Shown: in pieces, positions 51,172-58,432 of the stretch
Layout of the letters: every line of letters starts with the position of its first letter
Position numbering within the stretch: the stretch's first letter is position 1
NCBI RefSeq assembly: GCF_900215355.1
Contig: NZ_OBEA01000002.1
Location: 372,001-436,000, forward strand
DNA from: Pseudooceanicola antarcticus
Lineage (GTDB): Bacteria > Pseudomonadota > Alphaproteobacteria > Rhodobacterales > Rhodobacteraceae
Reading direction: 5' to 3'
Length of the DNA stretch: 64,000 nucleotides
Translations under genes and position numbers: made by a program
The notes under the pieces: generated by a model
Seen by the model: only the letters and a program-made list of their open reading frames with translations
Told to the model about the DNA's origin: nothing
Database searches by the model: none

Positions 51172-52356
51172 TCAGCTTTCCAGCGGGTGCAGCCTCAGCG
51201 GCAGGCTGAGCGGGCCATACTCGGGCCAGCGGGTCATCTCGGGCGCGGCCAGCGCCTCGAGGCGCCCGGTCCTTGCCGTGAGCTGCGCCAGCACTTCGCG
51301 CAGCAGCAGCCGGGCGAGCGGGGCTCCGGGGCACATATGCGCACCGCGTCCGAAGGTCAGCAGGTCACGTGCCGTGCGGTCGAGGCGATAGCTCGCCGGA
51401 TCGGGGAAGACCTCGGGGTCGCGGTTGGCGGCGGTGAAGACCACGGCCACCGGATCGCCCGAGTGCACGGGGCAGCCACCGATGGTCGTGTCCTTCGTCG
51501 CCGTGCGGGCAAAGCCGCGATAGGGGGTGTAGAGGCGCAGAAGCTCTTCCAACGCCACGGGCACCAGCGCGGGATCGTCGCGCAGCTCGGCGTGGTGCTC
51601 GGGGTGGCGGGAAAGGTGCATGGCCATCGAGCCGATGAAGGTCGTCGGCGCGATGATCCCCACCAGCAGGAACTGCCGGAGCGCTCCCAGCACCAGCTCA
51701 TCCGCCAGTGGCTCTCCCTTCACCCGCACCGCCAGCAGGCTGGCCACCGGGTCGTCCTCGGGCGGACGCGGATTGGCCTGGCGGTCGGCGATCAGCGCCG
51801 CGGCCAGGTTGTAGAGCGCATCGCTGCGCTCGCGCAGCGTCTCGAAGTCCTGCCGTTGCAGGGCCATGTTGAACTCTGCCCCCACGGTGCGGATCTCTTC
51901 GGCGGCCTTGGGCGAGAGGTTGAAGAACTCCGCCAGCAGGGCAATCGGCAGGGTGAAGGAGAAGTCGGCGCAGATGTCGCCCTCTCCCCGCGCCAGGAGC
52001 GGGGTCAGATGTTCGTCGACCATGGCCTTCACACGGGGCTCCCATGCCGCCAGCCGGGCCGGTGTCAGGAAGCGCAGCAGGGCGCTGCGGTAGGGGATAT
52101 TGTCCGGCGGATCGAGATGCAGCGGCGGGCGGCGCTGCGTGGTGGCCACGGGCGGCACCACGTTCTGCACGCGGGTGGTGAACCGTCGCCAGTCCTCCAG
52201 CACCTCGCAGGCATCGGCGTGACGGGTCACGGCCCAGAAACCGCCCAGGTCCTCGGTCCAGGCCACGGAGCAATGGCTGCGCAGCTCGGCGAAAAGCGCG
52301 TGCGGGCTGTCGAAATCCTCGACGTCCGGCAGGGTGAAATCGGGCGTATGGCTCAT
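51172..52356 (-). CDS. Cytochrome P450 (first of tandem pair, downstream copy)
   Basis: This 394-residue bacterial P450 has the haem motif FGRGAHMCPGAPLAR with ligand Cys342 and the K-helix ExxR (Glu271-Arg274). In the I-helix, LVGIIAPTTF (231-240) stands where most P450s have GGxDT, so the acid-alcohol pair is Ala236-Pro237, although two Thr follow directly. It overlaps the upstream P450 gene by four bases. No ferredoxin or reductase is encoded nearby. Together with the TRAP importer it probably hydroxylates or demethylates an imported carboxylic acid. Confidence 0.9.
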   Translation of the reverse strand: MSHTPDFTLPDVEDFDSPHALFAELRSHCSVAWTEDLGGFWAVTRHADACEVLEDWRRFTTRVQNVVPPVATTQRRPPLHLDPPDNIPYRSALLRFLTPARLAAWEPRVKAMVDEHLTPLLARGEGDICADFSFTLPIALLAEFFNLSPKAAEEIRTVGAEFNMALQRQDFETLRERSDALYNLAAALIADRQANPRPPEDDPVASLLAVRVKGEPLADELVLGALRQFLLVGIIAPTTFIGSMAMHLSRHPEHHAELRDDPALVPVALEELLRLYTPYRGFARTATKDTTIGGCPVHSGDPVAVVFTAANRDPEVFPDPASYRLDRTARDLLTFGRGAHMCPGAPLARLLLREVLAQLTARTGRLEALAAPEMTRWPEYGPLSLPLRLHPLES

Positions 52357-53558
52357 GCCTCGCCCCGCAGATCGAGCCGCAGCGAGGCCACGCCGTATTC
52401 CGTCCAGCGGGACCACGTGGGCTCGGCCGCCAGGCCAAGGCCGGGCGCGCGCAGCAGCTGCGCCAGGGTCAGCCGCGCCTGCCTGCGCGCCAGGCTTTGC
52501 CCGATGCACATATGCGGGCCGATGCCGAAGGCGATATGGCGGTTGGGGGCACGGTCGGGGCGGAACTCCATCGGCGCCTCGAAGACCGCTTCGTCGCGGT
52601 TGGCCGACAGGAAGTTGAGCGCCACGGGGCAGCCCTCGGGGATCTCGGTGCCGGAAAGCTCGGTGTCCCTGGTGGCCACGCGCACCAGCGCCTGGTTGGG
52701 CGAGTAGAAGCGCAGGAGCTCTTCCAGGAAGGCGCGTTCGCTGGAGGGATCCTCGCGCAGCATCTGCGCGTGCTGCGGATGGGTCGCCATGTGCCAGGCC
52801 AGCGAGCAGAGGAAGTTGCGCGGCACCACGTGCCCGCCGATCAGGTTCAACCGCACCATCCCGGCGAGTTCCTCGGGGGTGAAGGCGCCGCCCTCGGGCT
52901 CATGCGCCATCAGCCCCGAGACCATGTCGACCTCGGGATCGCGCGGGGCGGCGATACGGTCGGCCACCAGATCGATGGCGAACTGGTCGACAAGGCGCGA
53001 CAGGCGGCCCGCCTCGGTCAGGTCCTCGACCTGCACCGCGGCCACGTAATCGTGGCTGAGCCGGCCCACCTCGTCGGCCTCGGCCAGGTCCATGCCGACG
53101 AGGATGCACAGCGCACCCTGGGTGAAGGGCCCGGCGAAGCCATTGCCGAAATCGGCATCCTCAGGGGTCTCGAGCATGCGGTCGAAGAGACGGGTGGCAA
53201 GCGCTTCCAGCTCGGGCTCCATCCGCCGCATCCGGTTCTCCTTGAAGAACAGGTTCAGCCCCTTGCGGTAGCGATCCGAGTCCGGCGGGTCCTTCTGCAG
53301 CGGCAGGCGCGGCAGGCCCTTGCGCGGGGACGAGGGGATGACGGTCATCTTCGTCGCCGTGAAGGTCTCGGGGTCGCGCGAGGCGGCGCAGACATCCGCA
53401 TGCCGCATCAGCGTGACGAAACCGCCCCACTCCTCGGACCAGGCCACGGGGGCCTCGGCGCGCAGGCGCTCGTGGACCTCGGCCGGGTTCGACAGGGCCT
53501 CGGGGTCAACCGGGCTCCAGTCCGCGCGGCGTTTCACATCATTGTCCTGGGCAGCCAT
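52353..53558 (-). CDS. Cytochrome P450 (second of tandem pair, upstream copy)
   Basis: The 401-residue P450 has FGIGPHMCIGQSLAR with haem ligand Cys351 and ExxR at Glu280-Arg283. The I-helix reads LIGGHVVPRNF (239-249): the positions of the usual Asp-Thr pair are Val244-Val245, with no Thr or Ser next to them. It overlaps the TRAP large-permease stop region by 25 bases and the other P450 by four. Both P450s are clearly related to each other, and the substrate-recognition parts differ. Confidence 0.9.
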   Translation of the reverse strand: MAAQDNDVKRRADWSPVDPEALSNPAEVHERLRAEAPVAWSEEWGGFVTLMRHADVCAASRDPETFTATKMTVIPSSPRKGLPRLPLQKDPPDSDRYRKGLNLFFKENRMRRMEPELEALATRLFDRMLETPEDADFGNGFAGPFTQGALCILVGMDLAEADEVGRLSHDYVAAVQVEDLTEAGRLSRLVDQFAIDLVADRIAAPRDPEVDMVSGLMAHEPEGGAFTPEELAGMVRLNLIGGHVVPRNFLCSLAWHMATHPQHAQMLREDPSSERAFLEELLRFYSPNQALVRVATRDTELSGTEIPEGCPVALNFLSANRDEAVFEAPMEFRPDRAPNRHIAFGIGPHMCIGQSLARRQARLTLAQLLRAPGLGLAAEPTWSRWTEYGVASLRLDLRGEA

Positions 53559-54808
53559 AGCGAGATCTCCGGGATATAGGTGACAAGGAGGAGGAAGAGC
53601 GCCATCAGTGCCACGAAGGGCAGCATGCCGCGGATCGCCTCGGACATCGGGGCACGGGCGATGGAGCTGAGCACGAAGATGTTCAGCCCGATGGGCGGGG
53701 TGAGGAAGGCGATCTCCATGTTGACGATCAGCACGATGCCGAAGTGCATCGGGTTGATGCCCAGCTGGGCCAGCAGGGGCAGCACGATGGGGGTGACGAT
53801 CAGCATCACCGCCACCGCATCCAGGAACATGCCCAGCACGATCATGATGACGTTGAGCGCCAGCAGGAACTGCCAGGGCTTCAGGTCCCATTCGATGGCC
53901 AGGTTGACCAGTGCCGTCGGCACGCCCGATCCGGTGATCCAATGGGCGAAGAGCATGGCGAACATGACGATGAAGGTCACGGCAGAGGCCGCTTTCATCG
54001 CCTCGGTCGCCATGCGGAAGACTTCCGAGGGTTTCACCTCGCGGTAGACCAGCAGCGCCACGAGGACAGAGGCCACGGCGGCGACGCCCGCGCTTTCGGT
54101 GACGGTGGTGTAGCCCGAGTAGATCCCCGCGAAGACCGACAGCGGGATGGCCACGGCGGGCAGGGCGCGCAGGTTCTTCGACACGAACTCGGACCGCGTC
54201 GCGCGGCTGCCCGAGGCATAGCCCTTGCGGCGCGAGTAGAAGATGACCCAGGTGGCGAGGATCGCGGCCTGGATGAGGCCGGGGATGACGCCCGCCAGGA
54301 AGAGCTGCGGCACCGAGACCTCGGCGATGAGCCCGTAGAGGATCATCGACAGCGAGGGCGGGATCAGGATGCCAAGCGTGCCAGAGGCGCCGACGAGGCC
54401 CAGGGCGAAGGGGCGGTCGTAGCCGCGCGCCATCATGGCCGGGATCAGCACGGTGCCCATGGCCATGGCGGTGACGACCGAGCTGCCCGAGATCGCCGCG
54501 AAGAGCGTCGTGGCGATGACGCAGACCAGCCCCAGGCCGCCGCGGATATGGCCGACCCAGGTTTCCGCCGCCTCGATGATGATGCGCGCGATGCCGCCCT
54601 TCTGCATGAAGGTCGCGGCCATGACGAAGAAGGGCACGGCCAGGAAGGTGGTCGAGTTGATCCCCGAGACCGAATGCGCCGCCGCATCCATCAGGGGCTT
54701 GCCCTCGATCCCCAGCATCACCAGGGCCACGGTGCCGAGCGCCACGAAGATGGGCGCGCCAAGAGCCATCAGCACCAGCATGGCGCCAAGTCCGATCAGA
54801 GCTTCCAT
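53534..54808 (-). CDS. dctM: TRAP transporter large permease, DctM-like
   Basis: This 424-residue protein has the length and hydrophobic pattern of TRAP large subunits (PFFVMAATFMQKGG, FLTPPIGLNIFVLSS). One base separates it from the DctQ-like gene, and it overlaps the P450 gene downstream. It imports an organic acid with a sodium or proton gradient, probably the P450 substrate. Confidence 0.9.
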   Translation of the reverse strand: MEALIGLGAMLVLMALGAPIFVALGTVALVMLGIEGKPLMDAAAHSVSGINSTTFLAVPFFVMAATFMQKGGIARIIIEAAETWVGHIRGGLGLVCVIATTLFAAISGSSVVTAMAMGTVLIPAMMARGYDRPFALGLVGASGTLGILIPPSLSMILYGLIAEVSVPQLFLAGVIPGLIQAAILATWVIFYSRRKGYASGSRATRSEFVSKNLRALPAVAIPLSVFAGIYSGYTTVTESAGVAAVASVLVALLVYREVKPSEVFRMATEAMKAASAVTFIVMFAMLFAHWITGSGVPTALVNLAIEWDLKPWQFLLALNVIMIVLGMFLDAVAVMLIVTPIVLPLLAQLGINPMHFGIVLIVNMEIAFLTPPIGLNIFVLSSIARAPMSEAIRGMLPFVALMALFLLLVTYIPEISLWLPRTMM

Positions 54809-54809
54809 G

Positions 54810-55352
54810 TCAGTGTTCCTCGCCGGTGGTCATGCGGGCAGGTGCCGCGTCGATGGGCGCCAGGTCGGCGCCGAAGGGGCGGTGGCCCTCCAGCAGGATC
54901 AACCCGATGCGGCCCAGGATCAGGACCATGCCCACGGGCAGGGCGAGGAAGACCGCCCAGGCCTGCGGCACCCGCAGGGTCGAGGCAGAGCGTTCGTCCA
55001 GCAACAGGGCGAAATCGACGGCCTGGTAGCCGTAGAGCGCCATGAAGGCGCAGAAGCCGATGGTCAGCAGGGTGACGCCCCAGCCCAGCACCAGCTGCAG
55101 GCGCGGCGGCAGGGAGGCCACCACCACCTCGGTTGCGATATGGCGGCGCTCGGCCACCAGGACAGAGCCCGAGAGCACGCTGGCCCAGATGATGCAGTAG
55201 ATAGAGACCTCCTCGGCCCAGTCGACCGCATGCAGGGGCGCGAGGGCGCGGACGACGGCACCGCCGAGGAAGCAGATGAGGGCCGCGAAGATGAGGCATC
55301 CGATCAGGATCATTTCGATCCTGGTCCAGATGCTGAGAATTCTGGTGATCAT
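54810..55352 (-). CDS. dctQ: TRAP transporter small permease, DctQ-like
   Basis: The 180-residue protein has four hydrophobic segments and the WAEEVSIYCIIWASVLSGSV region typical of DctQ. The start MITRILSIWTRIEM is the one just after the hairpin region; the open frame continues upstream without support. It joins DctM in the membrane. Confidence 0.87.
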   Translation of the reverse strand: MITRILSIWTRIEMILIGCLIFAALICFLGGAVVRALAPLHAVDWAEEVSIYCIIWASVLSGSVLVAERRHIATEVVVASLPPRLQLVLGWGVTLLTIGFCAFMALYGYQAVDFALLLDERSASTLRVPQAWAVFLALPVGMVLILGRIGLILLEGHRPFGADLAPIDAAPARMTTGEEH

Positions 55353-55401
55353 GACAGCTAGGGGTCTCGGAGTTCGGGGGGCTTGGGGCAGCCGGGAAGG
55401 G

Positions 55402-55427
55402 GGGCGGGGGCGCAAAGGCCCCCGCCC
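55402..55427 (-). other. GC-rich hairpin after the TRAP binding-protein gene
   Basis: GGGCGGGGGC and GCCCCCGCCC form a perfect 10-bp stem with a 6-base loop, starting 7 bases after the dctP stop. It is the fourth binding-protein gene of the window followed by such a structure. No T-tract is present. Confidence 0.72.
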
Positions 55428-55434
55428 GGACGGC

Positions 55435-56454
55435 TTACATGCCGTTCAGAGCGGCATCCGCGCGTTCGACGAAATCGGCATCCATGCCGCCCGACTTGAC
55501 GATATCCGCCTGGGCAGCCAGCAGGGTGGCCTTCATCGACTCGATCTGCTCGGGCGTCGCCTCGGTATAGGTGATGCCGTGGCTTTCGTTGACCGAACGC
55601 GCCTCGGCACGATCCGCCGCAGATTGCTCGCCCGCCCAGCCGACGGTCTCGGCCCAGGCCTCTTCGATGGCGGCCTGCTCGGCCTTCGAGAGCTTGTCGA
55701 GGCTGCGCTGGCTGATTAGCGGGATGTAGATCCCCCAGCCGGCGTTATCGACGAAGACATGGTCGATACCCGCTTCCCAGAGCTTGCCGCCCATGATGGT
55801 CAGGTCGGTCACCGCGCCCAGGCCGTCGATCTGGCCCTGGCTCAGCTGCAGCACGATCTCGGACCGCGGCGTCGCCTGCGGTGCGGCGCCGAGTGCCTTC
55901 AGCAGGTTGACCACGATGGGGCTGGGCGGCGTCGCCAGCTTGACCCCCGAGAGATCCTCGTAGGAGCTGATCTGCTTGCCGGCCGTGTAGGCGGTGTTGT
56001 TCGGCGCATAGAGGAAGGGACCGGCCTCGGGCACGTGGATGTTCAGGCGACCCACCATGTCCCAGAGCTCGTCCCCGACGGGGCCCGCGAGCAGCTCGAG
56101 CACATCGTCACCGCTGGCGCCGTAGAAGGCGGGCAGCGACAGCACCGAGAGGTTGGGCTCGAACTGGCTGAGTGTCGGGTTGGCCTGGATCGACATGTCC
56201 AGCGCGCCCGAAGCCAGGGCCCGCACCGCATCGGCGGACTTGTAGAGCTGGGCGGCGGGGAAGATCGACACGGTGACGGACCCTTCGGTCTTCTGTTCGA
56301 TCAGCTCGGCCCAGTGTTCGGCCGTGCGGTTGCGCAGGTGGCCCGGCGGTGTCTCGACGGACAGCCGCAGCTCTGCGGCGCTGGCCGCGCCCGCAGCCAG
56401 GCCGGCGCCCAGAAGCGCGACATAGGTGCAGGTCCTCTTGATGAATGTCTTCAT
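55435..56454 (-). CDS. dctP: TRAP transporter substrate-binding protein, DctP-like
   Basis: This 339-residue receptor starts at an ATG with GGGAGGAG upstream. It has a Sec signal peptide (MKTFIKRTCTYVALLGAGLA, cleavage near ASAAE). The mature sequence shows DctP features, including YEDLSGVKLATPPSPIV and QGQIDGLGAVTD. It is the first gene of the TRAP-P450 operon, with the MarR operator pair upstream. The ligand is probably a hydrophobic or aromatic carboxylate, inferred from the P450s. Confidence 0.9.
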   Translation of the reverse strand: MKTFIKRTCTYVALLGAGLAAGAASAAELRLSVETPPGHLRNRTAEHWAELIEQKTEGSVTVSIFPAAQLYKSADAVRALASGALDMSIQANPTLSQFEPNLSVLSLPAFYGASGDDVLELLAGPVGDELWDMVGRLNIHVPEAGPFLYAPNNTAYTAGKQISSYEDLSGVKLATPPSPIVVNLLKALGAAPQATPRSEIVLQLSQGQIDGLGAVTDLTIMGGKLWEAGIDHVFVDNAGWGIYIPLISQRSLDKLSKAEQAAIEEAWAETVGWAGEQSAADRAEARSVNESHGITYTEATPEQIESMKATLLAAQADIVKSGGMDADFVERADAALNGM

Positions 56455-56595
56455 GGTCTCCTCCCAAAGAACATCTGGCGGCGCATGTCTCCTCTCATGC
56501 GCCATTGGCCGTGCCCCGTGGCACGGCATGCAGGGCTCCGATCTGCCTGCCCGCTCAAAGGCAATCGAGGGCAGTTCGGAAATCGCCTCCATATG

Positions 56596-56610
56596 GTTCA
56601 GTTTGTGAAC
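56596..56610. promoter_or_regulatory. Candidate MarR operator 1 (GTTCA-N5-TGAAC)
   Basis: GTTCAGTTTGTGAAC is a perfect 5-bp inverted repeat with 5-base spacer, 142 bases upstream of dctP. The same repeat recurs 111 bases away near marR. Confidence 0.68.
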
Positions 56611-56645
56611 TGTTTTTGATTCTGTCAACTGGCTGGCGCAGGTAA

Positions 56646-56671
56646 ACATATGCTGCACAAGCAGCATATGT
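56646..56671. repeat. 11-bp perfect inverted repeat in the marR-dctP region
   Basis: ACATATGCTGC and GCAGCATATGT flank a 4-base ACAA loop. It may be a binding site for another regulator or an RNA hairpin; it differs from the MarR-type repeats on both sides. Confidence 0.6.
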
Positions 56672-56706
56672 GCAGTCGCAGCATGGGTCACCAAGGCTGA
56701 CATTTG

Positions 56707-56721
56707 GTTCATTTCCTGAAC
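56707..56721. promoter_or_regulatory. Candidate MarR operator 2 (GTTCA-N5-TGAAC)
   Basis: GTTCATTTCCTGAAC is a second perfect copy of the repeat, 71 bases upstream of the marR start, suited to autorepression. Confidence 0.68.
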
Positions 56722-56791
56722 TCGACGTCGTGTAACACCTTGGCGCGAGGCGCCTGGATCGGCTATCCCTTGGACAAAGGGAGGGCACCCG

Positions 56792-57283
56792 GTGGCCGAC
56801 AGGATCGAAGAAGAGGCCCGCGAAGGCGGTGCGGCGGCGGTCGAGCTTGGCCCGCTGGCGCGCGAGGTCATCTTCATGGTGCGCAACCTCAACGCGCTGC
56901 TGCGCCCCGAAGGCCAGCGCATGCGCGCGGCGCTTGCGGTGGAAAGCGGTGCCATCGGGGTGCTGGCGCTGATCTGGATAAACCCCGGCATCTCGCAGAA
57001 CGACCTGGCGGCCAGCCTGGCGCTGAAGAAGTCCGCCGTGGCACGTTCGGTCAAGATGCTGGAGGAGCAGGGGCTGGTGGCGCGCCGCCGGGCGGCCTCG
57101 GACCGGCGCGCCAATGCGCTGACCCTGACCGAGGCGGGGCACGAGAAGATGGCGATCTTCCGGCCGCTCTCTGCCGCGCTGCACGAACGCCTTTTCGAGG
57201 ATATCCCGGCCGAGGACCGCGAAACCTTCGTGCGGGTTCTGGGGGCATTGGTCGAAAAGCTCTCGGCCCAGCCCCAGGGCTGA
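56792..57283 (+). CDS. MarR-family transcriptional regulator
   Basis: The 163-residue protein has the MarR winged helix (GISQNDLAASLALKKSAVAR, about residues 67-86) and the wing VARRRAASDRRANALTLTEA. It starts at GTG with AGGGAGG upstream. It is divergent from the TRAP-P450 operon and probably represses it until an aromatic or phenolic ligand binds. Its stop lies directly next to the convergent araC-type gene. Confidence 0.88.
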   Translation: MADRIEEEAREGGAAAVELGPLAREVIFMVRNLNALLRPEGQRMRAALAVESGAIGVLALIWINPGISQNDLAASLALKKSAVARSVKMLEEQGLVARRRAASDRRANALTLTEAGHEKMAIFRPLSAALHERLFEDIPAEDRETFVRVLGALVEKLSAQPQG

Positions 57284-58312
57284 CTAGCGCCCGCGCGTGG
57301 GCGCGCGGCCGGTCCAGCCGCGATAGGCGCGCCAGAAGACCGTGCCGTCGGAATAGCCAAGCGCCTGCGCCACCTGCTTCAGGCTGAGGCGCGGATCGAC
57401 CAGGTAGGTCTCGGCGATCTGCTGGCGGTGGTCCTGCAGGATGGCCCGCAGAGAGGTGCCTTCGCCGGCCAGCGCCCGTTGCAGCGACCGTGCGGCCATG
57501 CCCAGCTCTGCGGCGATGCTCTCTAGATCCACCGGGCGCTGACCAAGGTGACGCACCACGACCGAGCGCACCCGGTCGCTGACGGCGCTGTCTTCATCCT
57601 GCTCCAGCACCAGGTCCCGCACGTGGCGTTCGATCACCAGGATCAGCGCCGCATCCTCGACCCGGTGCACCCGGTCCAGCCCCTCGGCGCCGAAGACCAG
57701 CCGGTTGGAGCTTTGCCCGAAGAGCACCGGCGCCCGGAAGATCCGGCTCAGCAGATCGGTGCGGCGCGAGGGCGCGTGCTCGAAATGCACCTCCAGCGGC
57801 TGCCAGCGCGGATCGAAGCCCATGCGGATCATCCGCACCAGGGTCGAAAGCGAGAACTCGCTGTCCTGTGCCATGGGCCGCACGCGGGGAGAGTTGATGT
57901 GGTAGCTGATCGACTGCAGCCCCTGCGCCTCGGAGAACTGCATGTCGGTGGCGCTTTGCAGCGCCGAGAGCGCGCCGGCGAACCGCTGCAATCCGCGCCT
58001 CAGCGTGCCCGACTGCAACATCAGCAGACCCGTGGGGCCAAGGTCCGCCGGCTGGATCTTCTGGCCCAGTCGCGCCCCCAGCACCGGATCGCCCGCCAGC
58101 TCTGCCGCATCCTCGAAGATCTCGAGGTAGGCCTGAAGGGGAATCACCTCGTAGGGATCGCGCACCCGCGCGGTCGACAGGCCATGCCGCCGCAGCACCG
58201 TTTCAATCCTGCCCGGTTTGTCACCAAAACGCGCCAGAACCGGCGCGAGAGCAGACGCGCGCAGGGACGGCATTTCGGGCAGCGGGCGGCTTCGGGGCCC
58301 TGAATCGCTCAT
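57284..58312 (-). CDS. AraC-family transcriptional regulator (OruR/arabinose-binding-like N-terminus)
   Basis: The 342-residue protein has the N-terminal ligand domain of the OruR/ArgR-type AraC group (residues about 20-210, e.g. GDPVLGARLGQKIQPADLG) and a C-terminal pair of helix-turn-helices (LESIAAELGMAARSLQRALA; SLKQVAQALGYSDGTVFWRA YRGW). It is divergent from the amine oxidase gene, and tandem direct repeats lie between them, so it most likely activates amine oxidation and uptake genes. Confidence 0.88.
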   Translation of the reverse strand: MSDSGPRSRPLPEMPSLRASALAPVLARFGDKPGRIETVLRRHGLSTARVRDPYEVIPLQAYLEIFEDAAELAGDPVLGARLGQKIQPADLGPTGLLMLQSGTLRRGLQRFAGALSALQSATDMQFSEAQGLQSISYHINSPRVRPMAQDSEFSLSTLVRMIRMGFDPRWQPLEVHFEHAPSRRTDLLSRIFRAPVLFGQSSNRLVFGAEGLDRVHRVEDAALILVIERHVRDLVLEQDEDSAVSDRVRSVVVRHLGQRPVDLESIAAELGMAARSLQRALAGEGTSLRAILQDHRQQIAETYLVDPRLSLKQVAQALGYSDGTVFWRAYRGWTGRAPTRGR

Positions 58313-58330
58313 TTCTGCAGGTCTCCGGCA

Positions 58331-58359
58331 GTTTGGCGCAAATTATCGGATGTTTGGCG
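58331..58359. promoter_or_regulatory. Candidate AraC operator: GTTTGGCG direct repeat
   Basis: GTTTGGCG occurs at 58331-58338 and 58352-58359, a 21-bp spacing of two helical turns, which is the usual arrangement of AraC-type half-sites. It lies 75 bases before the amine oxidase start in a 120-base divergent gap. Confidence 0.6.
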
Positions 58360-58432
58360 TTTACCGCAATAGGTGTGCCGCAGCCTCTCCTTACGCTTTT
58401 GGCCAACAGACGACGCGAACAGGGAAGTGACC

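Larger units (their letters stand above)
56455..56791. promoter_or_regulatory. Divergent control region of marR and the TRAP-P450 operon
   Basis: The 337-base gap is AT-richer than its surroundings and holds three inverted repeats annotated separately (56596, 56646, 56707). A TTGACA on the minus strand (56623-56628) lies just upstream of the first palindrome, so that bound MarR would cover the likely -10 of the dctP promoter. Confidence 0.6.

Noticed and set aside
50427-51172. Frameshift or fusion between the SDR and P450 genes
   Set aside because: The genes are convergent with stops one base apart; both have complete C-termini.
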